Assembly (NCBI RefSeq): GCF_014836675.1
Contig: NZ_JACSQK010000003.1
Coordinates: forward strand, 480,544-544,543
Direction: 5' to 3'
DNA length: 64,000 nt
From: Comamonas avium
Lineage (GTDB): Bacteria > Pseudomonadota > Gammaproteobacteria > Burkholderiales > Burkholderiaceae_C
Positions 42,849-51,749 of this stretch are shown here, piece after piece (within the stretch, counting starts at the first letter, position 1; each line of letters begins with the position of its first letter). Below the pieces are notes generated by a model. It was not told the origin of the DNA. It made no database searches and worked only from the letters and a program-made list of their open reading frames with translations. The position numbers were made by a program, and so were the translations under genes.

Positions 42849-43799
42849 ATGGAAACAAAATGGCTTGAAGACTTTGTCAGTCTGGCTGAAACGCGCAGCT
42901 TCAGCCGCTCCGCTCAACTGCGCCATGTCACCCAGCCCGCTTTTTCGCGCCGTATTCAGGCGCTGGAAGCATGGGCGGGTACCGATCTGGTCGATCGCAG
43001 CTCTTACCCCACCCGGCTGACGTCGGCGGGCAAGACCATGTACGACCAGGCGCTGGAGATGCTGCAGTCGCTGCAAAGCACACGTTCGATGTTGCGCGCC
43101 CACTCAAGCAGCGACAAGGGCATGGTGGGTTTTGCCGTGCCCCACACGCTGGCTTTTACGTTCTTTCCCGCATGGGTATCTCAGGTGCAGGAGCAGTTTG
43201 GCTCTTTCAAAAGCCGCTTGATTGCATTGAACGTGCATGACGCCGTCATGCGCCTGGTGGAGGGCGGATGTGATTTGCTGATTGCCTATCACCACAGTTC
43301 ACAGCCTTTCCAGCTGGACACCTCGCGCTATGAAATGGTGCGTTTGGGTGAAGAGCTGCTAGCGCCTTATGCCAAGCCCGATGCGAAAGGCAAGCCCATG
43401 TTCATGCTGCCGGGATCGGCGGGTGCCACCTTGCCTTTCTTGGCGTATGGCCCTGGAGCCTATTTGGGGCGCTTGACGGAACTGCTGCTCAAAGAGGCGG
43501 ACATGCCCGTCCATCTGGAGCGTGTGTATGAAACCGATATGGCTGAAGGGCTCAAGGCGATGGCTATTGAAGGTCATGGCATCGCGTTCTTGCCATACAG
43601 CGCGGTACGCAATGAGCTGGCGTCTGGGCGCTTGGTGAGTGCATTGCCCGAAGGCACCACCAAGTTTCAGCTGCCAATGGATGTGCTGGCTTACCGGGAG
43701 AAGCCCACTGGCAAAGACAGCCAGAAAACGGTGGTGCAGGCTTTGTGGAGTTTCTTGCAGCAGCAAGCGGTGGGCCAAGACAAATCCAAAGCCGATTAA
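42849..43799 (+). CDS. LysR-family regulator, probable controller of the TRAP operon
   Basis: A 316-aa LysR protein. The N-terminal winged helix-turn-helix includes WLEDFVSLAETRSFSRSAQL and VTQPAFSRRIQALEAW. The C-terminal effector domain spans about 90-300. The divergent arrangement with dctQMP, sharing a 248-nt intergenic region, suggests it regulates the transporter. The start is ATG 42849; the open frame reaching 42651 is not supported by homology. A terminator follows at 43845. Confidence 0.87.
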   Translation: METKWLEDFVSLAETRSFSRSAQLRHVTQPAFSRRIQALEAWAGTDLVDRSSYPTRLTSAGKTMYDQALEMLQSLQSTRSMLRAHSSSDKGMVGFAVPHTLAFTFFPAWVSQVQEQFGSFKSRLIALNVHDAVMRLVEGGCDLLIAYHHSSQPFQLDTSRYEMVRLGEELLAPYAKPDAKGKPMFMLPGSAGATLPFLAYGPGAYLGRLTELLLKEADMPVHLERVYETDMAEGLKAMAIEGHGIAFLPYSAVRNELASGRLVSALPEGTTKFQLPMDVLAYREKPTGKDSQKTVVQALWSFLQQQAVGQDKSKAD

Positions 43800-44122
43800 C
43801 TGGCATAGAGATTGCATAAGAGTTGGGGTAATCCTCCTCTTGTCAAGCGACTTTCCTGAGGTAGGGGAAGTCGCTTTTTTATTGGCGAAATCATGTTGGT
43901 GCAAGAAAACACGAATTTCTAGGTGTTTCCCCGCATCAAACTTCTTCTGTAAAAGCTGCTGAAGCTTTTACGATGGAAGACATTCCGCTTGGCGACGCGA
44001 GGAGGGCGGGAATCTCTGTCACGCATTCGACAATGTGTGGCAAATTATGTACATCATGCATGACCTTATGCGTTTGACGTGTGGGTCTGCCTGTTCACTA
44101 AGTTTGATCTGAGGAGCACTGT
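43800..44122. other. 323-nt intergenic region before gltI
   Basis: It contains the LysR-gene terminator, a perfect 9-bp hairpin (GTAAAAGCT 43949-43957 with AGCTTTTAC 43963-43971, loop GCTGA), a possible -35 TTGACG at 44074-44079 without a convincing -10, and the GAGGAG ribosome site of gltI. No gene is seen. Confidence 0.6.
43845..43880 (+). terminator. Intrinsic terminator after the LysR gene
   Basis: AAGCGACTT (43845-43853) pairs with AAGTCGCTT (43868-43876), and the stem can extend inward by TCC/GG(G). Five or more T residues follow. Confidence 0.88.
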
Positions 44123-45019
44123 ATGAAGAAACATTTGCTGGCCGTAGCTGTGATGGCGCTGGCTGCTGGTAGCGCCATGGCACAAGCCAACGATACATTG
44201 GCCAAGGTCAAGTCGTCTGGAAGCCTGACACTGGGTGTGCGTGAATCCTCGGGCGCATTGGGCTACACATTGGGCGATGGCAAGTACGTGGGTTTTCACA
44301 CCGAAATGGCTGAAAACATCACCGCCGATGTGGCCAAGCAGTTGGGCGTGAAGGTGGAAGCCAAATACCAGCCAGTGACATCGCAAAACCGTATTCCACT
44401 GGTCGTCAACGGTACAGTGGATCTGGAGTGCGGCTCTACGACCAATGACCTGAACCGTCAAAAGGATGTGGACTTCGCCAACACCACCTACGTGGAGCAG
44501 GTGCGCATTGCTGTGAATGCCAAGTCTGGCATCAATGATGTGAAAGATCTGAATGGCAAGACCGTGGCGACAACTACGGGCACCACTTCGGTGCAATTGC
44601 TGCGCCAAAACAAGCGCGCTGAAGGCATCGAATTCAAGAACATCATGGGCAAGGACCACGCAGACAGCTTCCTGCTGCTGGAAACAGGTCGTGCCGATGC
44701 GTTTGTGATGGATGGCTCCATCCTGGCTGGCAACATCTCCAAATCCAAGAATCCCAAGGATTTCAAGATCGTGGGCGAGCCTCTGTCCACTGAGCCAATC
44801 GCTTGCATGGTGCGCAAGAACGACCCTGCTTTCCTGAAGGCAGTGAACGATTCGATCGCGCGCCAAGTCAAGGATGGCACGCTGGCCAAGCTGTGGGACA
44901 AGTGGTTCGTCAAGCCTATTCCTCCAGCCAACGTTGCTGTGGGCCTGCCACTGTCGGATGCCACCAAGGATGCTTGGAACAACCCTAACAACAAGCCTAA
45001 GGAAGATTACAACAAGTAA
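44123..45019 (+). CDS. gltI: Amino-acid ABC transporter substrate-binding protein, GltI-like
   Basis: A 298-aa periplasmic binding protein with a clear signal peptide (MKKHLLAVAVMALAAGSAMA, then QAND). The family-3 solute-binding core includes GSLTLGVRESSGALGY, RIPLVVNGTVDLECG and GKTVATTTGTTSVQLLRQN. LECGSTTNDLNRQKDVDF is typical of glutamate/aspartate binders. It is first in a gltI-J-K-L order, and a hairpin between gltI and gltJ probably keeps gltI expression higher. Confidence 0.9.
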   Translation: MKKHLLAVAVMALAAGSAMAQANDTLAKVKSSGSLTLGVRESSGALGYTLGDGKYVGFHTEMAENITADVAKQLGVKVEAKYQPVTSQNRIPLVVNGTVDLECGSTTNDLNRQKDVDFANTTYVEQVRIAVNAKSGINDVKDLNGKTVATTTGTTSVQLLRQNKRAEGIEFKNIMGKDHADSFLLLETGRADAFVMDGSILAGNISKSKNPKDFKIVGEPLSTEPIACMVRKNDPAFLKAVNDSIARQVKDGTLAKLWDKWFVKPIPPANVAVGLPLSDATKDAWNNPNNKPKEDYNK

Positions 45020-45031
45020 TTTTTGCCAATT

Positions 45032-45070
45032 GAACGCGCCCCGCCTGCGTGTGCTGGCTGGGGCGTTTTC
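45032..45070 (+). promoter_or_regulatory. Intra-operon attenuator-like hairpin between gltI and gltJ
   Basis: AACGCGCCCC (45033-45042) pairs imperfectly with GGGGCGTT (45060-45067), which continues as TTTTC. Such structures often lower read-through from a binding-protein gene to its permease genes; this role is inferred. Confidence 0.55.
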
Positions 45071-45127
45071 CGTTGGAAGGCCTGTGTGAAAAACAGGCAT
45101 CAGGTTGGTTAATTGGAAGGGAATCCT

Positions 45128-45883
45128 ATGAATTGGGATTGGCAAATGTTTTGCGAAGACACGCTGGACCGCACGGTGCGCGAAGGCTGTTTTGGCAAGG
45201 ACGGTGACATCACCTATCTGGATTGGATGTTGTCGGCCTGGGGCTGGACGGTTTCGGTATCCGTTCTGGCACTGATTTTGGCTTTGGTCGCTGGTGTGGT
45301 GATCGGTACTTTACGGACTCTGGAAAATCGTCCTTGGACAGTGCGTTTCGGCAATGCGTGGGTGGAGTTTTTCCGCAATATCCCGTTGCTGGTTCAAATT
45401 TTTCTCTGGTACCACGTGGTACCAGCCATCTTCCCTGCGATGAAGTCCGTTTCTGGCTTTGTGCTGGTGGTGCTGGCGCTGGGATTTTTTACTTCGGCAC
45501 GTATTGCCGAACAAGTGCGTTCAGGTATCCAGGCTCTGCCACGTGGGCAGCGTTATGCGGGGATGGCCATGGGCTTCACCACATGGCAGACCTACCGTTT
45601 TGTGCTGTTGCCCAATGCGTTTCGCATCATCATTCCACCGCTGACCAGCGAGACGATGAATATCTTCAAAAACTCGTCCGTCGCGTTTGCCGTGTCGGTG
45701 ACTGAGTTGACGATGTTTGCGATGCAGGCACAGGAAGAAACTGGCCGTGGCATTGAGGTGTACATGGCCGTCACAGGCCTGTACATCATTTCTGCCTTCG
45801 CCATCAATCGCATCATGGCCTTCATTGAGAAGCGCTCACGTGTTCCCGGACTGGTGTCCGCTGGCGCAGTGGGAGGGCATTGA
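45128..45883 (+). CDS. gltJ: Glutamate/aspartate ABC permease, GltJ-like
   Basis: A 251-aa membrane protein with an N-terminal part of about 35 polar residues and then the permease core. The coupling-loop region is EQVRSGIQALPRGQRYAGMAMG, followed by LPNAFRIIIPPLTSETMN. FFRNIPLLVQIFLWY is a typical His/Glu permease segment. ATG 45128 follows GGAAGGG; a TTG at 45113 is in frame but unlikely. It is 2 nt from gltK. Confidence 0.9.
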   Translation: MNWDWQMFCEDTLDRTVREGCFGKDGDITYLDWMLSAWGWTVSVSVLALILALVAGVVIGTLRTLENRPWTVRFGNAWVEFFRNIPLLVQIFLWYHVVPAIFPAMKSVSGFVLVVLALGFFTSARIAEQVRSGIQALPRGQRYAGMAMGFTTWQTYRFVLLPNAFRIIIPPLTSETMNIFKNSSVAFAVSVTELTMFAMQAQEETGRGIEVYMAVTGLYIISAFAINRIMAFIEKRSRVPGLVSAGAVGGH

Positions 45884-45885
45884 GC

Positions 45886-46557
45886 ATGAATCTCGCACTT
45901 GATTTTTCGTTCTACAACTGGGATCTGATCCAGAACTTTGTTCTCAAAGGCCTCTATTTCAGTTTGATGCTGACGGTAGTCGCTACGTTGGGCGGCATCT
46001 TCTTCGGTACGGTCCTGGCGCTGATGCGCCTGTCGGGCAAGAAGTGGCTGGCAGTACCTGCCACCATTTATGTCAACGGCATGCGCTCTATCCCGCTGGT
46101 GATGGTGATTTTGTGGTTCTTCCTGCTGGTGCCACTGGTGATTGGCAAGCCTATCGGGGCAGAGTTGTCTGCCGTAGTGACGTTCATTGCTTTTGAAGCA
46201 GCGTACTTCTCCGAGATCATGCGTGCTGGTATTCAGTCGGTGCCGCGTGGTCAGGTGCATGCGGGTCAGGCCGTGGGCATGACCTATGGGCAAAATATGC
46301 GGCTGGTGGTGCTGCCACAGGCTTTCCGCAACATGCTGCCTGTGCTGCTGACACAGACCATCATCTTGTTTCAGGACACTTCGCTGGTCTATGCCATTGG
46401 TGCCTATGACATGCTCAAGGGCTTTGAAGTAGCCGGCAAGAACTATGGCCGACCCATGGAAGCCTATATTGCTGCTGCTGTGGTGTATTTCGTGATCTGC
46501 TTTGGCCTGTCTTACTGGGTCAAGCGTCTGCACAAAAAGATTGCCATCATCCGTTGA
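45886..46557 (+). CDS. gltK: Glutamate/aspartate ABC permease, GltK-like
   Basis: A 223-aa second permease subunit, hydrophobic with about five segments. The coupling loop appears as RAGIQSVPRGQVHAGQAVGMT, followed by LPQAFRNMLPVLLTQ. ATG 45886 is preceded by GGGAGG at 45871-45876. It pairs with GltJ in the inner membrane. Confidence 0.9.
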   Translation: MNLALDFSFYNWDLIQNFVLKGLYFSLMLTVVATLGGIFFGTVLALMRLSGKKWLAVPATIYVNGMRSIPLVMVILWFFLLVPLVIGKPIGAELSAVVTFIAFEAAYFSEIMRAGIQSVPRGQVHAGQAVGMTYGQNMRLVVLPQAFRNMLPVLLTQTIILFQDTSLVYAIGAYDMLKGFEVAGKNYGRPMEAYIAAAVVYFVICFGLSYWVKRLHKKIAIIR

Positions 46558-46584
46558 TGGACGTTGGTGACAAAGGATTTACGC

Positions 46585-47325
46585 ATGATTGAACTCAAAA
46601 ACGTCTCCAAGTGGTACGGCAGCTTTCAGGTGCTCAACGACTGCTCCACCAGCATCAAGAAGGGTGAAGTGGTAGTGGTTTGCGGTCCCTCTGGCTCGGG
46701 CAAGTCCACTTTGATCAAGACCATCAACGCGCTGGAGCCGATCCAGAAGGGTGAAATTTGGGTGAACGGCACCGCCGTGCACGATACCAAAAACACCAAT
46801 TTGCCTCAGCTGCGCTCCAAAGTGGGCATGGTGTTTCAGCACTTTGAGCTGTTTCCTCATTTGTCCGTCACGGAAAATCTGACCATTGCCCAGATCAAGG
46901 TGCTGGGTCGCTCTGTCGATGACGCCAAGGCGCGTGGGCTGAAGATGCTGGACCGTGTCGGTTTGACGGCCCACAAAGACAAGTTCCCCGGGCAGCTTTC
47001 AGGTGGCCAGCAGCAGCGTGTGGCGATTGCCCGTGCGCTGTCGATGGACCCGATCGTGATGCTGTTTGACGAACCCACTTCTGCGCTCGACCCGGAAATG
47101 GTCGGTGAAGTGCTGGATGTGATGGTCGGTCTGGCCCACGATGGCATGACCATGATGTGCGTCACGCACGAAATGGGCTTTGCCAAGAAGGTTGCCAGCC
47201 GTGTGATCTTCATGGACGTGGGTGGCAAGATTTTGGAAGATTGCTCCAAGGAAGAGTTCTTTGGCAACCCTGATGCACGCCAGTCGCGCACCAAGGATTT
47301 CTTGAGCAAAATTTTGCAGCACTGA
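46585..47325 (+). CDS. gltL: Glutamate/aspartate ABC ATP-binding protein, GltL-like
   Basis: A 246-aa ATPase with Walker [11 protein letters not shown]-loop FQHFELFPH, signature [12 protein letters not shown], Walker [13 protein letters not shown] and switch His in [21 protein letters not shown] is the usual start for this family, so I use ATG 46585, with AAAGGA at 46572-46577, and not the upstream TTG/GTG codons. It is the last gene of the operon, followed by a perfect terminator. Confidence 0.93.
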   Translation: MIELKNVSKWYGSFQVLNDCSTSIKKGEVVVVCGPSGSGKSTLIKTINALEPIQKGEIWVNGTAVHDTKNTNLPQLRSKVGMVFQHFELFPHLSVTENLTIAQIKVLGRSVDDAKARGLKMLDRVGLTAHKDKFPGQLSGGQQQRVAIARALSMDPIVMLFDEPTSALDPEMVGEVLDVMVGLAHDGMTMMCVTHEMGFAKKVASRVIFMDVGGKILEDCSKEEFFGNPDARQSRTKDFLSKILQH

Positions 47326-47343
47326 TGGCTGTGTTCCATCTCG

Positions 47344-47374
47344 AAAAAAGCCGCTGGTACCAGCGGCTTTTTTT
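47344..47374 (+). terminator. Intrinsic terminator after gltL
   Basis: A 30-nt perfect palindrome: AAAAAAGCCGCT, loop GGTACC, AGCGGCTTTTTT. It works in both directions, though the minus-strand gene's stop is about 90 nt away. Confidence 0.93.
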
Positions 47375-47464
47375 ATGTCGAAGTGGTATTGAGCACTGCT
47401 GCATTGCGCACTGCTTCAGCGCGAATGCATTCAGTGCTGCCGGCCCATTGATCGGCTCGACTGT

Positions 47465-48244
47465 TTATTCTTTATCTGCCAGCTCGGCATGGTGCGCCGC
47501 TTCGCCTTGCTTCCAGTAGGCAGCAATGCGCATGCGCTTGGGAGATGCGCCCTTGGCGACCACAACCTTGCGCAGTGCAGCCATTTCACTGTGCTCGCCA
47601 GCGGCCCAGATAAAACCGGGTGTTTCTGGCAGCGATAAAGCTTCAGCTGCTGCCGTCAGCGAGTCCACCCATTGCAGATCGACTTGTGCCTGCGAAGACA
47701 GCGCACGGCGGTCCGCTTCGGCCACGGCCAAACGCACTGTGACTTGTGCAGTGGGCGGCAGTTCGGCCAGCGCACGCTCTACGGCAGGCAGGCCGCTGGC
47801 GTCAGCCAGCATCCAGTACCAGTCAAAGGTTTTGGAGATCACCATGGAGCCGCGCGGGCCCGCTGCACCCACCCATGAGCCCATGGGAGCGGTGCGTGCC
47901 CATTCGGTGGCGGGGCCGAAGTCGTGCAAAGCAAAGTCAACCGTCAGCGTGTTGGTGGTCCAGCGCAGCGGCGTGTAGTCGCGCATGGTGGGACTGGGGC
48001 CATCAATCATGGGCTTGCCGTCCACCATTTGGGGCAGCAGGGGCTGCTCATAACCTTCCTGGGGCAAGATGAGCTTGAAGTGGTCGTCAAATCCATCGCT
48101 GGCAAAGTCACGCAACTCGCCAACCAGTGTCAAACGCAAAAAATTAGGGCTGATTTGTTCGCGGGAGAGCAACTGAAGGTGGCGTGCTTTGAAAGGGTGG
48201 CGAACGCGCTCAAAAGCAGGCGCTGTGGTGGTGGTGTCTGTCAT
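47465..48244 (-). CDS. Siderophore-interacting protein (ViuB/SIP family ferric reductase)
   Basis: A 259-aa FAD-dependent flavoprotein that reduces ferric siderophores in the cytoplasm. The FAD-binding motif is MRDYTPLRW, followed by [13 protein letters not shown] and GPRGSM. The C-terminal SIP domain has [15 protein letters not shown] and the closing motif [15 protein letters not shown] Fur-box-like palindrome lies 14 nt upstream of its start, on the pyrC-facing side. It is divergent from pyrC. Confidence 0.88.
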   Translation of the reverse strand: MTDTTTTAPAFERVRHPFKARHLQLLSREQISPNFLRLTLVGELRDFASDGFDDHFKLILPQEGYEQPLLPQMVDGKPMIDGPSPTMRDYTPLRWTTNTLTVDFALHDFGPATEWARTAPMGSWVGAAGPRGSMVISKTFDWYWMLADASGLPAVERALAELPPTAQVTVRLAVAEADRRALSSQAQVDLQWVDSLTAAAEALSLPETPGFIWAAGEHSEMAALRKVVVAKGASPKRMRIAAYWKQGEAAHHAELADKE

Positions 48245-48257
48245 ATGTTCTTCTTTA

Positions 48258-48276
48258 AATGAGAGTGCTTCTCATT
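48258..48276 (-). promoter_or_regulatory. Candidate Fur box
   Basis: AATGAGAGTGCTTCTCATT is a 19-bp palindrome with perfect 7-bp arms. It is close to the AATGAGAATgATTCTCATT form known from Fur sites in proteobacteria. It lies just upstream of the siderophore-interacting protein start, fitting iron repression. Confidence 0.65.
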
Positions 48277-48329
48277 ATGCCTTTTGCGAGGCTGGCGGTA
48301 ATTCATGCGGGCAATGTGACAATAGGGGG

Positions 48330-49373
48330 ATGACTTCCCCCACGACCCTCACCATTACCCGCCCCGATGACTGGCACCTGCATGTGCGCGATGGCGATGC
48401 CATGCGTTGCGTGGTGCCACACAGCGCCCGCCAGATGGGGCGCGCCATCATCATGCCTAACTTGAAGCCGCCCGTCACTACGGCCGAGCTGGCCATGGCC
48501 TACCGCGACCGAATTTTGTCTGCCGTGCCCGCTGGCAACGCGTTTGAGCCTTTGATGACGCTGTACCTGACGGACAATCTCGGGCCCGACGAAATCGTGC
48601 GTGCCAAGGCTGCTGGTGTGGTGGCGTGCAAGCTCTACCCTGCGGGCGCCACTACCAATTCCGATCACGGGGTGACGGATTTGCGCAAGATTTACCCCAC
48701 GCTGCAAGCCATGCAGCGCGAAGGTCTGGTGCTGCTGGTGCACGGTGAAGTGACCGATCCCAGCGTGGACCTGTTTGACCGCGAAGCGCTGTTCATTGAG
48801 CAGCAGCTGCAGCCTCTGCGTAAAGATTTCCCAGAGCTCAAGATTGTCATGGAGCACGTGACGACCAAGGAGGCAGCCGACTACGTGACCGCAGGCGATG
48901 CGTACTTGGCAGCCACGATCACGCCCCAGCATTTGCTCTTTAACCGCAACGCCATCTTCTTGGGTGGCGTGCGCCCGCACTTTTACTGCCTGCCCGTGCT
49001 CAAACGTGAAACGCACCGCATGGCCTTGGTGCAAGCGGCCACCAGCGGCAGCCGCAAGTTCTTTCTGGGCACCGACAGTGCCCCGCACGCGGCGCATCTC
49101 AAGGAAGCGGCCACGGGTTGTGCAGGCTGCTACAGCGCGCACGCAGCCATTGAGATGTATGCCGAAGCGTTTGACGGCGTAGGTGCCTTGGACAAGCTGG
49201 AAGGCTTTGCATCGTTCAACGGCGCAGACTTTTATGGCCTGCCGCGCAACACCGACACCATCACCTTGGTCAAAGAAACCTGGACCCCGCCAGTCAGCTT
49301 TGAATACGGCGAAGGCGCACAGCTCAAGCCGCTGCGCTTTGGCGATGCGCTGCCCTGGAAGATGCTGGATTAA
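48330..49373 (+). CDS. pyrC: Dihydroorotase (PyrC type)
   Basis: A 347-aa zinc amidohydrolase of pyrimidine synthesis. The metal residues are in WHLHVRDGD (HxH) and the carboxylated Lys is in [16 protein letters not shown]. Further metal ligands are in MEHVTT, and the catalytic Asp in LGTDSAPH. The length agrees with E. coli PyrC. ATG 48330 is almost against its GGGGG tract, an awkward spacing, but no other start fits the family. Confidence 0.94.
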   Translation: MTSPTTLTITRPDDWHLHVRDGDAMRCVVPHSARQMGRAIIMPNLKPPVTTAELAMAYRDRILSAVPAGNAFEPLMTLYLTDNLGPDEIVRAKAAGVVACKLYPAGATTNSDHGVTDLRKIYPTLQAMQREGLVLLVHGEVTDPSVDLFDREALFIEQQLQPLRKDFPELKIVMEHVTTKEAADYVTAGDAYLAATITPQHLLFNRNAIFLGGVRPHFYCLPVLKRETHRMALVQAATSGSRKFFLGTDSAPHAAHLKEAATGCAGCYSAHAAIEMYAEAFDGVGALDKLEGFASFNGADFYGLPRNTDTITLVKETWTPPVSFEYGEGAQLKPLRFGDALPWKMLD

Positions 49374-49412
49374 CGCCCACTGCTGCCAGCGGCAATACCT
49401 TGCTGTGCCTGG

Positions 49413-49447
49413 CCCGTACCCCGTGTACGGGACTGTGGCAGCACAGT
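49413..49447 (+). other. Tandem small hairpins after pyrC
   Basis: CCCGTAC (49413-49419) pairs with GTACGGG (49425-49431). Directly after, ACTGTG pairs with CACAGT around a GCAG loop. No T-run follows; a role in 3' end protection or rho-dependent termination is possible. Confidence 0.5.
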
Positions 49448-49478
49448 CTCGAACGCTGTGCTGTGCAGAGGGTGTTTA

Positions 49479-49570
49479 AAAATAGGAGCTGCAAGCGCTG
49501 TTAGAACAATGCTTTCAATGCTTAAGCATGCTGAAAATAAGCAGGGGTAAGCGTGTGTAGCTCCTTTTTT
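49479..49570. repeat. Dispersed imperfect palindrome, copy D
   Basis: The left arm AATAGGAGCTGCAAGCGCT mirrors the right arm AAGCGTGTGTAGCTCC, followed by six T residues. The centre TTTCAATGCTT/AAGCATGCTGAAA is an imperfect stem. It lies between pyrC and the NYN gene. Confidence 0.72.
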
Positions 49571-49628
49571 GGTATTGGCAAGTGGCTGTGCCTCAGGTAG
49601 TCTGTGTGCATTACCAAGGAGCCCATCC

Positions 49629-50498
49629 ATGCCCACGGACGTCCAGCCCCGTATTGCTTTGCTGATCGATGCCGACAATGCACCGGCAGAGATGATTGAT
49701 GAAATTCTGACTGAGTTGTCGACCTTCGGTGTCATCAACACACGCCGTGCGTATGGCAATTGGACCAAATCGGGCCTGCATGGCTGGCAGAACAAGTTGC
49801 TGGAGTACGCCATTCGGCCCATGCAGCAGTTTGACTATTCAAAAGGCAAGAATGCCACCGACATGGCCATGACAGTGGATGCCATGGAGCTGCTCTATAC
49901 CGAAGAACCCGATGCGTTTGGCATTGTCTCTTCAGACGCTGATTTCACTCCGCTGGTGATGCACTTGCGTGCCAAAGGTGCGGCGGTGTACGGATTTGGC
50001 GCTGAGCAAACGCCGCGTGCATTTGTGAATGCCTGTTCGCGTTTTCTATACTTTGATGCCTTGCTGGAGCTCGGTGATGGCATCACCAGCCGCAGTGACC
50101 GCCGCGAGCTGTCAGAGGCCGAGCTGGAGGCCCGTTCGCTGTCTGCTCCGCTGCCGCCCGTGCTGCTCAAATCCAGCGCTGACGCTGGCAAAGTACCAGG
50201 GGGCACAGGGGTTGCCACGCCGTCTGCATGCAGCCTGCGCGTGCCTACGCACATGCTGCGCCAAAACAAGCAGCTCATGACCATGTTGCGCGATGCCGTG
50301 AAAGCGACCCAGGATGAAACCGGGTGGTCGCGCGTGAGTGCGGTGGGTACGCACATTGGCAACAAACTCTCCTTTGACGCCCGCAACTATGGCTATGCCA
50401 CGCTGACCAAGCTGATGGCTGCCACGCAGGCGTTTGAGCTGCGCGACGAGGGCACTGCCCGCGTTGCTGTCCGCGACCCATCTTTTCAGCGCACGTAG
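49629..50498 (+). CDS. NYN-domain nuclease-like protein with C-terminal OST-HTH/LOTUS domain
   Basis: A 289-aa protein. The N-terminal NYN/LabA-like (PIN-fold) domain has the acidic residues IALLIDADNAP (D14, D16), KGKNATDMAMTVDAM and FGIVSSDADFTPLV. A Ser/Pro-rich linker (about 150-205) leads to a LOTUS-like domain (about 210-285) with RQNKQLMTMLRDAVKAT and GYATLTKLM. NYN domains are predicted RNases and LOTUS domains bind RNA. The biological role in bacteria is not established. The start at ATG 49629 has AAGGAG upstream. Confidence 0.82.
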   Translation: MPTDVQPRIALLIDADNAPAEMIDEILTELSTFGVINTRRAYGNWTKSGLHGWQNKLLEYAIRPMQQFDYSKGKNATDMAMTVDAMELLYTEEPDAFGIVSSDADFTPLVMHLRAKGAAVYGFGAEQTPRAFVNACSRFLYFDALLELGDGITSRSDRRELSEAELEARSLSAPLPPVLLKSSADAGKVPGGTGVATPSACSLRVPTHMLRQNKQLMTMLRDAVKATQDETGWSRVSAVGTHIGNKLSFDARNYGYATLTKLMAATQAFELRDEGTARVAVRDPSFQRT

Positions 50499-50640
50499 GG
50501 CTGAAACCGGGACATTGGCTGAACTTCCAGCGGCGTTGGCAATCGAACGCCTGCTTTGCTTCTATGATGAATGCCGTTAAAACAGCGTGCAGCCCCCACA
50601 CAACAACACCACAACATGCGGGGCGCAATAGGTGACCGCG

Positions 50641-50668
50641 CTTGAATTTGCAGGCTTGTGCCCCATCT
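50641..50668 (+). promoter_or_regulatory. Sigma-32 (RpoH) type promoter of htpX
   Basis: CTTGAA (50641-50646), a 14-nt spacer, then CCCCATCT (50661-50668): a near-exact match to the heat-shock consensus CTTGAAA / CCCCATNT. It lies about 50 nt before the htpX start. htpX is a known heat-shock gene, which supports the call. Confidence 0.85.
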
Positions 50669-50720
50669 TCCAAGCTGGGGCCGATGGCCTGTTTTTTCCC
50701 CACAGTGGAGAAACCCAAGA

Positions 50721-51596
50721 ATGAAACGTATTGCTCTCTTTTTATTGACCAACATTGCTGTAGTGGCGGTGCTGGGTATCACTGCCAGCCTGCTGGGTGT
50801 GAATCGATTCTTGACCGCCAACGGTCTGGATCTGACCGCTCTGCTGGGCTTTGCCTTCATCATGGGCTTTGGTGGTGCCATCATCTCGCTGCTGATCTCC
50901 AAGCCCGTGGCCAAGTGGTCCTCGGGTGTGCATGTGATTGATCAGCCACGCAACGCCGACGAAGCCTGGATTGTGGACACTGTGCGCAAGTTTGCGGATA
51001 AGGCTGGTATTGGCATGCCTGAGGTGGGTATCTACGAAGGTGAAGCCAACGCCTTTGCAACCGGTGCTTTCAAGAACAATGCACTGGTGGCGGTGTCCAC
51101 CGGTTTGCTGCAAGGCATGACCCGCGAAGAAGTCGAAGCCGTGATTGGCCACGAGGTGGCGCACATCGCCAATGGCGACATGGTGACCATGACGCTGATT
51201 CAAGGCGTGATGAATACTTTTGTGGTGTTCCTGTCGCGTGTCATTGGCTACGCCGTGGACAGCTTCTTGCGCAAAGGCGATTCTGAAAACTCGGGCCCCG
51301 GCATTGGCTACTACGTGACCACCATTGTGATGGACATCTTGCTGGGCTTTGTGGCTGCCATCATCGTGGCCTGGTTCTCGCGCCAGCGTGAATTCCGTGC
51401 CGATGCTGGTGCCGCCCAATTGATGGGGCGCAAGCAGCCTATGATGAATGCTCTGGCCCGTTTGGGCGGCATGGTGCCCGGTGAGCTGCCTAAGAGCATG
51501 CAGGCCATGGGTATCACCGGCAATATCGGCAAGCTGTTCTCCAGCCACCCCCCCATTGAAGAGCGCATTGCTGCGTTGCAAAATGCTCAGCACTAA
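50721..51596 (+). CDS. htpX: Membrane zinc protease HtpX
   Basis: A 291-aa M48 metalloprotease involved in quality control of inner-membrane proteins together with FtsH. There are two N-terminal hydrophobic segments (about 5-27 and 40-60), zinc motif HEVAH at 144-148, two more membrane segments around 155-215, and the downstream Glu in [15 protein letters not shown]. The start is ATG 50721 ([13 protein letters not shown]); the open frame extends to 50658 but lacks homology. A sigma-32 promoter is visible upstream. Confidence 0.95.
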   Translation: MKRIALFLLTNIAVVAVLGITASLLGVNRFLTANGLDLTALLGFAFIMGFGGAIISLLISKPVAKWSSGVHVIDQPRNADEAWIVDTVRKFADKAGIGMPEVGIYEGEANAFATGAFKNNALVAVSTGLLQGMTREEVEAVIGHEVAHIANGDMVTMTLIQGVMNTFVVFLSRVIGYAVDSFLRKGDSENSGPGIGYYVTTIVMDILLGFVAAIIVAWFSRQREFRADAGAAQLMGRKQPMMNALARLGGMVPGELPKSMQAMGITGNIGKLFSSHPPIEERIAALQNAQH

Positions 51597-51749
51597 GCGG
51601 CGCACTGTGATGGTGTAGGCCGTGGCCTTGCGCTGTCACATCTTGTGCAGTTTCTTTACGCCGGCTTTACTGCCGCAGCCCCAACCCCGGTCAACATTGA
51701 ACCGGGGTTTTTCGTTGTAGTGGTGTCTACCCTGAATGAAAGAGCTGTT

